DNA of 43,276 nucleotides from Gallionellaceae bacterium (GTDB lineage: Bacteria > Pseudomonadota > Gammaproteobacteria > Burkholderiales > Gallionellaceae), in contig DMCN01000040.1 in NCBI GenBank assembly GCA_003445795.1, forward strand, positions 7,433 to 50,708, given 5' to 3'. Both the position numbers and the translations under genes were made by a program. Shown piece by piece: positions 25,005 to 33,959 of the stretch. Position 1 is the stretch's first letter. Every line of letters starts with the position of its first letter. The notes under the pieces were generated by a model. It was not told the origin of the DNA and did not search any database. It saw nothing but the letters and a program-made list of their open reading frames with translations.

Positions 25005-25032
25005 AAAAAGGCGAAGCTTTTATAGCTCCGCC
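25005..25032 (-). terminator. Terminator of the petABC operon
   Basis: On the minus strand: GGCGGAGCT (25032-25024), loop ATAAA, AGCTTCGCC (25018-25010, one G-T pair) then five T, and six more T shortly after. It lies between petC and sspA. Confidence 0.78.
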
Positions 25033-25098
25033 CGTTTGGCACTAGGTGAAACGGGGTGCGGAAGTTACCACAAACACACCACCAAATTCAAATAGATA

Positions 25099-25824
25099 TC
25101 AGTGAATGTCCTTCCAGAACTCTTTCTTCAGGGCATATGTCAGGATCAGGAGCAGGAACAGGAATCCCAGCACGATGTAACCGATCTTGTAGCGCACGAG
25201 CTTGGCCGGTTCGCCCATGAAATCGAGGTAATTGACCAGGTCGCCTACCGTTGCATCGAACTCGGCCGTAGTCATGGAGCCCGGCGTGGTCAGCTTCAAC
25301 ATCTGCACTTCATGACCACCTTCGTGTTTTTCCACGACCAGCGCCTGCTCACCCTGCAAGCCACCCAGGATGTTGGGCATTGCTACCAGCGGGAACAGCA
25401 CGTTGTTCACGCCGTTCGGACGCGTGGCGTCCGCGTAGAAGCTGCGCAGATAGGTATACAGCCAGTCATTACCGCGCGAGCGGGCAATGACGGACAGGTC
25501 CGGCGGAGCGGCGCCGAAAGCCATCTTGGCAGATTCCGAATCCATCGCGGCCTTCATGGTCGAGCCCAGCTTGCTGCCTTCCGGCAGCAAAGTCTTGATC
25601 TCGGCCTCGGTCATGCCGATGTCGGCCAGACGGTTGTAGCGCATGTACGCCGCACTGTGGCAAGCGATGCAGTTAACCACAAAGAATTTCGCACCGCGCT
25701 GCAGCGAAGCCTGGTCACTCAGACTGGCCGGGGCCTTATCCAGGTGGGCCTCACTGCTGGCGAATGCCATCGCCGACACTGTCGAAAACAGCACCAGCAC
25801 CCATAGTTTTTTGATTAGTTTCAT
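25099..25824 (-). CDS. petC: Ubiquinol-cytochrome c reductase, cytochrome c1
   Basis: Heme-c subunit of respiratory complex III that passes electrons from the Rieske centre to soluble cytochrome c. The 241 residues have a signal peptide (MKLIKKLWVLVLFSTVSAMAFA), the heme motif CIACH near residue 52, conserved GAAPPDLSVIARSRG with YLRSFY, and a C-terminal membrane anchor IGYIVLGFLFLLLILTY followed by a basic tail. Third gene of petABC, 19 bases after petB. Confidence 0.97.
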   Translation of the reverse strand: MKLIKKLWVLVLFSTVSAMAFASSEAHLDKAPASLSDQASLQRGAKFFVVNCIACHSAAYMRYNRLADIGMTEAEIKTLLPEGSKLGSTMKAAMDSESAKMAFGAAPPDLSVIARSRGNDWLYTYLRSFYADATRPNGVNNVLFPLVAMPNILGGLQGEQALVVEKHEGGHEVQMLKLTTPGSMTTAEFDATVGDLVNYLDFMGEPAKLVRYKIGYIVLGFLFLLLILTYALKKEFWKDIH

Positions 25825-25843
25825 ATCAACGAACCTCTCTCAA

Positions 25844-27079
25844 TTATTTGAACGTCAAGCGATCAGGCTCAGGCTTGCACTTGTCGATCTTGGTGTACCA
25901 CGGCATCAGGATGAAGAATGCAAAGTACACCACCGAGAGCACTTGAGAGATCAATGTATAGGTTGGTGTTACCGGCATCAGACCCAGATAGCCCAGACCG
26001 ATGAAGCTGACCACGAACGAGGCCATGAATGCCTTGTAGATCGGCCCGCGATAACGGATCGACTTGACCGGACCGCGATCCAGCCAGGGCAGGAACACGA
26101 CGGCAATAGCAGCAACGCCCATCGCGATCACGCCCGGGAACTGCGAACCAAACATCGGCGGTACTGCACGCAGGATGGCGTAGTAGGGAGTGAAGTACCA
26201 GACCGGTGCAATATGTGCCGGAGTCTGCATCGGGTTGGCCGGCACGAAGTTATTGGCTTCGATGAAGTAACCGCCCATGTCCGGCGCGAAGAACACGATC
26301 GCGCAGAACACGATCAGGAACAGCACCACGGCCACGATATCCTTCACCACGATGAACGGGAAGAAGGGGATGCCATCCAGCGGGATGCCATTGGCGTCCT
26401 TGTTCTTTTTGATCTCGATACCGTCGGGGTTGTTGGAACCGACCGCATGCAAAGCAACCAAGTGCACGAACACGATACCGGCCAGCAGCAACGGGATCGC
26501 GATCACGTGCAAAGCGAAGAAGCGGTTCAGGGTCGCATCCGAGATCACAAAGTCGCCGCGGATCAGCACGGACAGTTCGTTGCCTACGAAAGGCACGGAA
26601 GAGAACAGGTTGACGATCACCTGTGCACCCCAGAACGACATCTGGCCCCATGGCAACAGGTAGCCCATGAAGGCTTCGGCCATCAGCGCCAGATAGATCA
26701 CCACCCCGATGATCCACAGCAGCTCGCGCGGCTTGCGATAGGAACCGTAGATCATGCCGCGGAACATATGCAGGTAGACCACGATGAAGAACATCGAAGC
26801 GCCGGTGGAGTGGATGTAGCGGATCAGCCAGCCCGACTGCACATCACGCATGATGTACTCGACCGAGGCAAAAGCGATCAGCGCGTCCGGCTTGTAGCTC
26901 ATGGTCAGGAAGATGCCGCTGACGATCTGGATGACCAGCACCAGCAACGCCAAGGAACCGAAGAAGTACCAGAAGTTGAAGTTCTTCGGCGCGTAATACT
27001 TGGAAAGGTGGAATTCCCAGGTTTCAATCAGCGGAAAGCGCTCATCGACCCAACCCAGCAGGTTTTTCAAATATTTCAT
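25844..27079 (-). CDS. petB: Ubiquinol-cytochrome c reductase, cytochrome b
   Basis: Membrane subunit of complex III with both quinone sites and hemes bL and bH. In 411 residues the N-terminal half has helices A-D with the heme histidine pairs (STGASMFFIVVYLHMFRG; HVIAIPLLLAGIVFVHLVALH); the C-terminal half has helices E-H. The Qo-site motif that reads PEWY in mitochondria is PVWY here (plus-strand bases 26195-26206). The start ATG shares one base with the petA stop (TAATG). Confidence 0.98.
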   Translation of the reverse strand: MKYLKNLLGWVDERFPLIETWEFHLSKYYAPKNFNFWYFFGSLALLVLVIQIVSGIFLTMSYKPDALIAFASVEYIMRDVQSGWLIRYIHSTGASMFFIVVYLHMFRGMIYGSYRKPRELLWIIGVVIYLALMAEAFMGYLLPWGQMSFWGAQVIVNLFSSVPFVGNELSVLIRGDFVISDATLNRFFALHVIAIPLLLAGIVFVHLVALHAVGSNNPDGIEIKKNKDANGIPLDGIPFFPFIVVKDIVAVVLFLIVFCAIVFFAPDMGGYFIEANNFVPANPMQTPAHIAPVWYFTPYYAILRAVPPMFGSQFPGVIAMGVAAIAVVFLPWLDRGPVKSIRYRGPIYKAFMASFVVSFIGLGYLGLMPVTPTYTLISQVLSVVYFAFFILMPWYTKIDKCKPEPDRLTFK

Positions 27080-27675
27080 TATGCAGCTCCCATTTTCTTG
27101 TCATCACCGATCAGCAGCGTAGTGTCGCTGAGATACTGGTGCGGGGGGACGATCAGGTTGGTCGGTGCGGGCGAACCCTTGTAGACGCGTGCGGACAGAT
27201 CGAAACGCGAACCGTGGCACGGGCAGAACCAACCACCACCCCAGTCGGCGCCCAGATCGGCAGGTGCCACTTCCGGACGGTAGCTCGGCGAGCAGCCCAG
27301 ATGGGTGCAGATGCCGATCACAACGAAGATCTCGGGTTTGATGGAACGGTTAGGGTTATTGCAGTAATCGGGTTGCTGGGGAATGTTACCGGCGGGGTCG
27401 GTCAGGTCGCCGTCGTGCTTGGCCAGCAGATCCAGCATCTCCTGGGTGCGGCGCACGATCCAGACCGGCTTGCCCTGCCATTCGACGACCTTCATCGTTC
27501 CCGGCTCGATAGCGCTGATATCCACCTCGACCGGTGCACCGGCCGCCTTGGCGCGCTCGCTGGGCATAAAGCTCAGCACGAATGGCGTTGCCATCCCTGC
27601 TGCGGCTACACCGCCCGCCGCCGAGGTCGCGGCGAGTAATAGTCGCCGCTTGCTGCGATCAACATTGTCTGTCAT
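27079..27675 (-). CDS. petA: Ubiquinol-cytochrome c reductase, Rieske iron-sulfur subunit
   Basis: 2Fe-2S subunit of complex III. The N terminus has a twin-arginine type leader (SKRRLLLAATSAAGGVAAAG) that remains as the membrane anchor; the Rieske ligands are in CTHLGCSP and CPCHGSRFD. 198 residues from ATG 27675. An ATG at 27684 is in frame, but AAGGG would directly abut it, so the inner start is preferred. Export of this protein needs the Tat system encoded at 30775-32139. Confidence 0.97.
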   Translation of the reverse strand: MTDNVDRSKRRLLLAATSAAGGVAAAGMATPFVLSFMPSERAKAAGAPVEVDISAIEPGTMKVVEWQGKPVWIVRRTQEMLDLLAKHDGDLTDPAGNIPQQPDYCNNPNRSIKPEIFVVIGICTHLGCSPSYRPEVAPADLGADWGGGWFCPCHGSRFDLSARVYKGSPAPTNLIVPPHQYLSDTTLLIGDDKKMGAA

Positions 27676-28059
27676 AACTCTCATCCCTTCTTAAAGAAAA
27701 ATCGCATTATTCCCAGCCAGAACCAAGGATTCGGACTGATCGAAATATCGTTACGCACGCCACTGGTTGTTACGGGAACCGGGCCAGCCTCATCGCCCAG
27801 GCAAACCGCCCCGTAAAAGCTCTCACCGCAACCATTAACAACCTCTAATATTACCCAGTAACCCAAGCTGCCGCAAGCACAGCCAGTGTGGTTTTGGGGA
27901 ATGCCCTGCCGAACAAGTCGGTTATACCCCTCTGGCCGCCAAACCAGGTCAAACCGGCCTGCCCCCACAAATACGCGGCAGGGAGTACGGAGCCTCCAGG
28001 CAGTAATCCACGTCCGATTCTTGTACACTCATGACCAAATATAAAAAGGGAGAGCACGA
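27676..28059. other. Intergenic region between divergent petA and mgtC-like gene
   Basis: About 384 bases without a convincing gene. Apart from the candidate pet promoter it holds an imperfect inverted repeat (CCTGCC...GGCAGG near 27960-27985) and, just before the mgtC-like gene, AT-rich TATAAAAAGGGAGAG that includes its Shine-Dalgarno sequence. A 115-codon minus-strand reading frame (28028-27681) spans most of it but has no ribosome-binding site or recognisable composition. Confidence 0.6.
27848..27876 (-). promoter_or_regulatory. Candidate promoter of petABC
   Basis: On the minus strand -35 TTGCGG (27876-27871), 17-base spacer, -10 TAATAT (27853-27848). It would give a leader of about 165 bases before petA. 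Predicted by pattern only. Confidence 0.5.
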
Positions 28060-28809
28060 ATGGATACGCTGTCATTTGAACATCTGGCGACATATTGGTC
28101 GGCTCAGGAAGTGGCAATCAACGTAATCGTGTTTCTCAACCTGCTCGGCGCACTCGCTTTGGGCCTGATTGTTGGTTATGAACGCTCCTATCATGGCCGA
28201 GCCGCCGGGATGCGCACCTACGGCTTGGTTTGCATGGCCGCCGCCGCACTCACGGTGATCGCGGGTTACCCCTCCCTCTGGTTCGGCGGTCAGGTGAACT
28301 CCTATCTCGCAGGCGACCCGACCCGCATCATCCAGGGCATCGTCACGGGGATCGGCTTCCTCGGCGCGGGCGTCATCATGCGCGATGGTCTCAACATCAG
28401 CGGCCTCACTACCGCCGCTTCCATCTGGACCTGCTCGGCCATCGGCATCATGGTCGGCGTCGGCTTTTACGGCGCAGCGATATTGCTCACCTTCCTCTCG
28501 GCCATGAGCATGATGTGGATATCCAAGCTGGAAAACTGGCTGCCCTCGCGTCCGGCCATCGCCATCACGCTTGAGTTCGAAAAGAACTTCGTGCCGCAGG
28601 AGAATACCCTGCGCGAAGTGGTTTATTCCCACGGCTACGAGGTGGCCACCGGCTCCTTTTCCATACGCTCAAGCAACGAAAAGTTGGAATGGCACTTCGT
28701 CGCCATCGCTCTGAGCAAGAACAGCGGTGCCCCCATGAACGAACTAGCCAGCGGTTTGAGCACCCTGCAAGGTGTGGAAGACTTCTCGCTCTCCCACGCG
28801 CGCAACTGA
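28060..28809 (+). CDS. MgtC/SapB family membrane protein
   Basis: A 249-residue protein with the MgtC N-terminal membrane domain: about five hydrophobic helices (21-160) containing LLGALALGLIVGYERSYHGRAAGMRTYGLV, RIIQGIVTGIGFLGAGVIM and GLTTAASIWTCSAIGIMVG, which are the family signatures. A C-terminal cytoplasmic ACT-like domain (about 165-249) follows. MgtC proteins modulate Mg homeostasis and, in pathogens, F-type ATPase and acid tolerance; here an Mg or stress role is only inferred. No magnesium-responsive leader is evident. It sits between the bc1 operon and the convergent Nif3 gene, with four bases between stops. Confidence 0.93.
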   Translation: MDTLSFEHLATYWSAQEVAINVIVFLNLLGALALGLIVGYERSYHGRAAGMRTYGLVCMAAAALTVIAGYPSLWFGGQVNSYLAGDPTRIIQGIVTGIGFLGAGVIMRDGLNISGLTTAASIWTCSAIGIMVGVGFYGAAILLTFLSAMSMMWISKLENWLPSRPAIAITLEFEKNFVPQENTLREVVYSHGYEVATGSFSIRSSNEKLEWHFVAIALSKNSGAPMNELASGLSTLQGVEDFSLSHARN

Positions 28810-28813
28810 GTCG

Positions 28814-29560
28814 CTAGACCGGGATATCCTGATCGAAGAAGCGGTGTTCCAGACCGAAGCGCGCGGCAAGGTGTTCGCCCAGTGCCTGCACACCGAAGCG
28901 CTCAGTGGCATGATGTCCGGCGGCGATGAAAACGATACCAGTCTCCTGCGCGACATGCACGTTCTGCTCTGATATCTCGCCGGTCAAAAAAGCATCCACC
29001 CCCAGCGCCACCGCCTGTTCGAAATAACCCTGCGCCGCGCCGCTGCACCAGGCGATACGGGCGATATTGGGATTGGCGTGGCCGATGACCTGCGGTTCGC
29101 GCCGCAGAGTGTGCTGGATATGGCGGGTGAGTTGTTGCAGCGTCTGCGGCTGGGCCAGCACGCCGTGCATGGCGATATCCTGCTCGCCGAAGCGTCCTTT
29201 TTCGATAAAACCCAGCCGTTCGCCAAGCTGTGCGTTGTTGCCCAGTTCGGGATGCGCATCCAGCGGCAGGTGATAAGCCAGCAGACTGACGTCGTGTTTC
29301 AGCAGGTGGGCGACGCGGCGTTTCTTGATCCCGGTGATGGCGGCATCTTCGCTGCGCCAGAAATAGCCGTGATGGACCAGGATGGCGTCCGCGCCCCAGG
29401 CAGTCGCCGCTTCCAGCACAGCTTGCGAGGCGGTGACGCCCGTTGCGATGCGGCGAACTTCCGCCCTGCCTTCGACTTGCACGCCGTTCGGGCAATAGTC
29501 ACGAAATCGGCTGACCGCCAGCTCGCTTTCGATATAATCGCGCAATTCGTTCAATCGCAT
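28814..29560 (-). CDS. Nif3-like dinuclear metal centre protein (YbgI family)
   Basis: A 248-residue member of the Nif3/YbgI family (also called GTP cyclohydrolase 1 type 2 homologs), toroidal hexamers with a dinuclear metal site whose function is uncertain. Visible signatures: DYCPNGVQVEG near 20-30, VTASQAVLEAA, DAILVHHGYFW with the metal His pair (about 60-70), LLAYHLPLDAHPELGNNAQL, and the C-terminal DAFLTGEISEQNVHVAQETGIVFIAAGHHATE with the remaining metal ligands. Its 5' end overlaps the probable promoter of the divergent protease gene. Confidence 0.93.
   Translation of the reverse strand: MRLNELRDYIESELAVSRFRDYCPNGVQVEGRAEVRRIATGVTASQAVLEAATAWGADAILVHHGYFWRSEDAAITGIKKRRVAHLLKHDVSLLAYHLPLDAHPELGNNAQLGERLGFIEKGRFGEQDIAMHGVLAQPQTLQQLTRHIQHTLRREPQVIGHANPNIARIAWCSGAAQGYFEQAVALGVDAFLTGEISEQNVHVAQETGIVFIAAGHHATERFGVQALGEHLAARFGLEHRFFDQDIPV
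29511..29538 (+). promoter_or_regulatory. Candidate promoter of the DegS-like protease gene
   Basis: -35 CTGACC (29511-29516), 16-base spacer, consensus -10 TATAAT (29533-29538) followed by CGCG. It lies inside the start of the divergent Nif3 gene and would give a leader of about 54 bases. Confidence 0.5.
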
Positions 29561-29598
29561 CGGGTTCGTCCCTAAATTAAGCGGTTTAAAATCATAAC

Positions 29599-30756
<1,158 letters not shown>

Positions 30757-30759
30757 GTG

Positions 30760-30785
30760 CTGCCGCGATAGGTTCTATTCGGCAG
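30760..30785. terminator. Hairpin between convergent protease gene and tatC
   Basis: CTGCCG...CGGCAG with an inner GATAG/CTATT continuation and one bulged C; no T-tract. It overlaps the tatC stop and may act as a 3' stabiliser or weak terminator. Confidence 0.4.
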
Positions 30786-31503
30786 GGGGCGGCGGAGCCA
30801 CCCACCAACTGGACACCACGATCCCGGCTTCGTAGAGAAGCCATAGCGGGATCGCCAGCATGAACTGCGAGACCACGTCGGGTGGTGTGAAGATCGCGCC
30901 GGCCACAAAGGCGCCGACGATGACGTAAGAACGGATCTCGCGCAGCTTCGCCACCGACACCATCCCCATCCTCACCAGCACCACCACGACCACCGGCACC
31001 TGAAAGGCCAGACCGAAAGCCACGAACATGCCGAGCACGAAGCTCAGATATTTGTCGATATCGGTCATCACGGCCACGCCTTCCGGCGCAGCAGCGACGA
31101 TGAAGCCGAACACCACCGGAAACACCACGAAATAGGCGAAGGCCATGCCGCAAAAGAACAGAAGCGTGCTGGCAACGATGAGCGGCAGCACCAGTTTCTT
31201 CTCGTGCGCATACAGGCCCGGTGCGACAAAGCTCCAGCCCTGGAACAGAACATAGGGCAATGCGATCAGGAAAGCCGTCATCAGCGTGACCTTGAGCGGT
31301 ACGAAGAACGGCGTGGTCACGTCGGTGGCGATCATCTGGCCGCCCTGCGGCAGCTTGGCCAGCATCGGCTGTGCCAGCAGGGCGTAGAGATCCGAAGCCC
31401 ACGGGAACAGACAGACGAACACCACCAACAACGCGATGACGACGTTCATCAGCCGCGAACGCAACTCGATCAGGTGCGCGATGAAGGTTTCGGTGGTGCT
31501 CAT
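30775..31503 (-). CDS. tatC: Sec-independent translocase protein TatC
   Basis: Polytopic core of the twin-arginine translocase; recognises RR signal peptides together with TatB. 242 residues with six predicted membrane helices. Family signatures include FIAHLIELRSRLMN at the N terminus and the segment FFCGMAFAYFVVFP and GLAFQVPVVVVVLVRMG. Overlaps tatB at 31500-31503 (ATGA). Last gene of the his-tat cluster. Confidence 0.97.
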   Translation of the reverse strand: MSTTETFIAHLIELRSRLMNVVIALLVVFVCLFPWASDLYALLAQPMLAKLPQGGQMIATDVTTPFFVPLKVTLMTAFLIALPYVLFQGWSFVAPGLYAHEKKLVLPLIVASTLLFFCGMAFAYFVVFPVVFGFIVAAAPEGVAVMTDIDKYLSFVLGMFVAFGLAFQVPVVVVVLVRMGMVSVAKLREIRSYVIVGAFVAGAIFTPPDVVSQFMLAIPLWLLYEAGIVVSSWWVAPPPPAE

Positions 31504-31910
31504 TTGGGCGGGTCTTCGGGAGGTGTTGGAGGTGCCGCAGGTTCAGCTGTGGGTTCAGCCGCGGCATCGGGCTTCTTGTAGCGCGCCTGCAGGATATGCT
31601 GCTCCAGCGTCAGACCATCCGCCTCGAACTCGCGTTCGATCTGGGTGGCTTGCTGTTCCAAAGCACGGCTCTTCTCCTGCACCGACTGTTCGATCTCGAG
31701 CGCCTGCTGTTGGAGGTCGCTCTTGAGCTTGCGCGCCTCTTCCAGCGCCAGATCGCTGTTGATGTCGTTCTTGACGTTGTTCACATAACGCTGCACGCGA
31801 CTCCACAGATGCCCCGCTGTGCGTGCCAGTTTTGGCAACCGTTCCGGACCGACGACGATGAGCGCCACCAGCGCGACCACCACCAGTTCGGAGAATGCGA
31901 TATCGAACAT
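31500..31910 (-). CDS. tatB: Sec-independent translocase protein TatB
   Basis: 136 residues: N-terminal membrane helix with the TatB-specific start MFDIAFSELVVVALVALIVVGPERLPKLA cut here by the conserved GPERLP hinge (about 21-26), then a long amphipathic and charged helix (about 30-110), ending in a Pro/Ala/Glu-rich tail. Forms the substrate receptor complex with TatC. 20 bases lie between the tatA stop and its ATG. Confidence 0.96.
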   Translation of the reverse strand: MFDIAFSELVVVALVALIVVGPERLPKLARTAGHLWSRVQRYVNNVKNDINSDLALEEARKLKSDLQQQALEIEQSVQEKSRALEQQATQIEREFEADGLTLEQHILQARYKKPDAAAEPTAEPAAPPTPPEDPPK

Positions 31911-31929
31911 AAGTTACGTCTGTCCGATG

Positions 31930-32139
31930 CTAGTGCGTCTTGTCTTTTTCTCTGGCTTCGCCCTCGATGACCTTGGGGTCTTGCGGCTTCGACGTGTCGT
32001 CCTCGCTCTTCATGCCTTCCTTGAAGCCCTTCACTGCACCGCCAAGGTCGCTGCCGATATTGCGCAACTTCTTGGTGCCGAAGATCAGCACCACGACCAA
32101 CAATACGATCAACCAATGCCAGATACTGAATGAACCCAT
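31930..32139 (-). CDS. tatA: Sec-independent translocase protein TatA
   Basis: Pore-forming Tat subunit of 69 residues: MGSFSIWHWLIVLLVVVLIF membrane helix, the FGTKKL hinge (about 20-25), amphipathic helix IGSDLGGAVKGFKEGM and a charged tail. The ATG at 32139 has GGAGAG upstream on the minus strand. Lies between the HIT-family gene and tatB. Confidence 0.96.
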   Translation of the reverse strand: MGSFSIWHWLIVLLVVVLIFGTKKLRNIGSDLGGAVKGFKEGMKSEDDTSKPQDPKVIEGEAREKDKTH

Positions 32140-32153
32140 TTTGCTCTCCTCGT

Positions 32154-32504
32154 TTAGTTGCGTTTGACCATCGGCGGGATGTTGCCGCCGCCGATGACAT
32201 GAATATGCAGATGAAACACTTCCTGCCCGCCGCCTTTGCCGCTGTTGATGACGGTGCGGAAACCGTTTTCCAGCCCCTGCTCGCGCGCCAGCTTCGGCGC
32301 CAGCAACATCATCCTGCCGAGCAGGGCCGCATGTGCCTCCCCGGCTTCCAGCAGGGAAACCAGATGCAACTTCGGTACCAGCATGAAATGTACCGGCGCG
32401 ACTGGATTGATGTCGTGGAATGCCAGCACTTCGGCATCCTCGTACACTTTTTTGCACGGGATCTCGCCGCGGACTATCTTGCAGAAGAGGCAGTCGTTGC
32501 TCAT
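32154..32504 (-). CDS. HIT family nucleotide-binding hydrolase
   Basis: 116-residue histidine-triad protein of the HinT group, purine nucleoside phosphoramidase-like. Visible are the N-terminal CLFCKIVRGEIPCKKVYED, FHDINPVAPVHFMLVPK and the triad HLHIHVIGG near residue 103-111. Two CxxC-like cysteines near the N terminus (C5, C8) may bind zinc. Its ATG overlaps the hisE stop (32501-32504); this hisE-HIT-tatA order is common in betaproteobacteria. Confidence 0.95.
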   Translation of the reverse strand: MSNDCLFCKIVRGEIPCKKVYEDAEVLAFHDINPVAPVHFMLVPKLHLVSLLEAGEAHAALLGRMMLLAPKLAREQGLENGFRTVINSGKGGGQEVFHLHIHVIGGGNIPPMVKRN

Positions 32505-32818
32505 TTCCGGCTCGCTTTCTCGGTGATGCCGGACACGCCTTCGCGGCGCGCCAACTCGTTCAGCACATCGTCTGCACTCAGCCCTTTGTGCGCCAGCAAC
32601 ACCATGCTGTGGAACCACAGATCGGCAACTTCGTATACCAAATGTTGTTTATCCGCATCCTTGGCTGCCAGCAGAACCTCGCCCGCTTCTTCAATCACCT
32701 TCTTCAGGATGGCGTCATCGCCCTTGCTGAAAAGTTTTGCGACATAGGACGACTCCGGTGCCGCGCCCTTGCGCGTCTCCAGTGTCTCGGTCAGTCGTTG
32801 CAGAATGTCGTTGCTCAT
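32501..32818 (-). CDS. hisE: Phosphoribosyl-ATP pyrophosphatase
   Basis: Second step of histidine synthesis: hydrolyses PR-ATP to PR-AMP. 105 residues of the MazG-like all-alpha fold with SYVAKLFSKGDDAILKKVIEEAGEVLLA and VYEVADLWFHSMVLLA, giving the EExxE / ExxD metal motif. A separate gene here, not fused to hisI. Overlaps hisI upstream and the HIT gene downstream by four bases each. Confidence 0.97.
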   Translation of the reverse strand: MSNDILQRLTETLETRKGAAPESSYVAKLFSKGDDAILKKVIEEAGEVLLAAKDADKQHLVYEVADLWFHSMVLLAHKGLSADDVLNELARREGVSGITEKASRK

Positions 32819-33204
32819 TTCTTGTATATCTCATCCGGGTTCTTCAACACCGCATCGATTGCCACCCACTCGCCGTTCTCGAGCTTGCTGTAAAAGCAAC
32901 TCTCCCGTCCGGTATGGCAGGCAATGCCGCCGCTCTGCTCCACTTGCAGCAGGACCACATCGGCATCACAGTCTATGCGTATCTCTTTGACCTTCTGCGT
33001 GTGGCCGGACTCCTCGCCCTTGTGCCACAGCTTCTTGCGCGAACGCGACCAGTATATCGCCTCGCCGGTCTCCACGGTGCGCTTGAGCGCCTCACGATCC
33101 ATCCACGCCACCATCAGCACACGCCCGGTCGCCGCGTCCTGCGCGATAGCGGGAACAAGGCCGTCTGCCGACCAATTCACCTTGTTCAACCAGGCATCGC
33201 TCAC
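32815..33204 (-). CDS. hisI: Phosphoribosyl-AMP cyclohydrolase
   Basis: Third step of histidine synthesis. 129 residues with VLMVAWMDREALKRT, YWSRSRKKLWHKGEESGHTQ, the zinc/Mg motif DCDADVVLL, and GIACHTGRESCFY with the zinc cysteines. The start is GTG at 33204, overlapping the hisF stop (GTGA); there is no nearby ATG. Confidence 0.96.
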   Translation of the reverse strand: MSDAWLNKVNWSADGLVPAIAQDAATGRVLMVAWMDREALKRTVETGEAIYWSRSRKKLWHKGEESGHTQKVKEIRIDCDADVVLLQVEQSGGIACHTGRESCFYSKLENGEWVAIDAVLKNPDEIYKK

Positions 33205-33959
33205 AGTCGCACCTCGATACCCTGCTTTGCCATGTGTTCCTTGGCCTGCTGCACCGTGTATTCGCCGAAATGGAAGATACTGGCCGCCAGCACCGCATCC
33301 GCTCCGCCCAGCTTCACGCCGTCGGCAAGGTGTTGCAGGTTGCCCACGCCGCCGCTGGCGATCACCGGGATCTCCAGCGCATCGGTCACCGCGCGCGTGA
33401 GCGCGAGGTCGAAACCTTTTTTCTGGCCGTCCTGATCCATGCTGGTCAGCAGGATCTCGCCCGCACCCAAGCTTTGCATCTTCTTTGCCCATTCCACCGC
33501 GTCCAGCCCGGTGGCCTTGCGGCCGCCGTGGGTGAACACCTCCCATTTGCCCGCTGCGACCTGCTTGGCGTCGATAGCGACCACGATGCATTGCGAACCG
33601 TAGCGCGCCGAGGCATCGGCCACCAGTTGCGGATTGACCACAGCGGAAGTGTTGATGCTCACCTTGTCTGCGCCCGCATTGAGCAGATTGCGCACATCGC
33701 CCACCTCGCGCACGCCGCCGCCCACCGTCAGCGGGATGAACACCTGCTCGGCCACTTTTTCGATGATGCGAAAGATGATGCCCCTGTCATCGGAGCTGGC
33801 GGTGATGTCGAGGAAGGTAAGTTCGTCCGCACCCTGATCGTCATAGCGCTTGGCGATCTCCACGGGATCGCCCGCATCGCGCAGCTCGACGAAGCTGACG
33901 CCCTTGACCACCCGGCCCGCGGTGACATCAAGACAGGGAATGATGCGCTTGGCCAGCAT
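33201..33959 (-). CDS. hisF: Imidazole glycerol phosphate synthase, cyclase subunit
   Basis: 252-residue TIM barrel that with HisH converts PRFAR and glutamine-derived ammonia into imidazole glycerol phosphate and AICAR. Signatures: MLAKRIIPCLDVTAGRVVKG, with catalytic Asp11, ELTFLDITASSDDRG, PLTVGGGVREV and the second catalytic Asp in LLTSMDQDG. ATG start overlaps the hisA stop by one base frame-shifted (ATGA). Confidence 0.98.
   Translation of the reverse strand: MLAKRIIPCLDVTAGRVVKGVSFVELRDAGDPVEIAKRYDDQGADELTFLDITASSDDRGIIFRIIEKVAEQVFIPLTVGGGVREVGDVRNLLNAGADKVSINTSAVVNPQLVADASARYGSQCIVVAIDAKQVAAGKWEVFTHGGRKATGLDAVEWAKKMQSLGAGEILLTSMDQDGQKKGFDLALTRAVTDALEIPVIASGGVGNLQHLADGVKLGGADAVLAASIFHFGEYTVQQAKEHMAKQGIEVRL

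Noticed and set aside
27681..28028. Minus-strand reading frame of 115 codons in the pet/mgtC-like intergenic region
   Set aside because: No ribosome-binding site, no recognisable domain, Trp/Arg-rich random-looking composition, and it covers the likely pet promoter.
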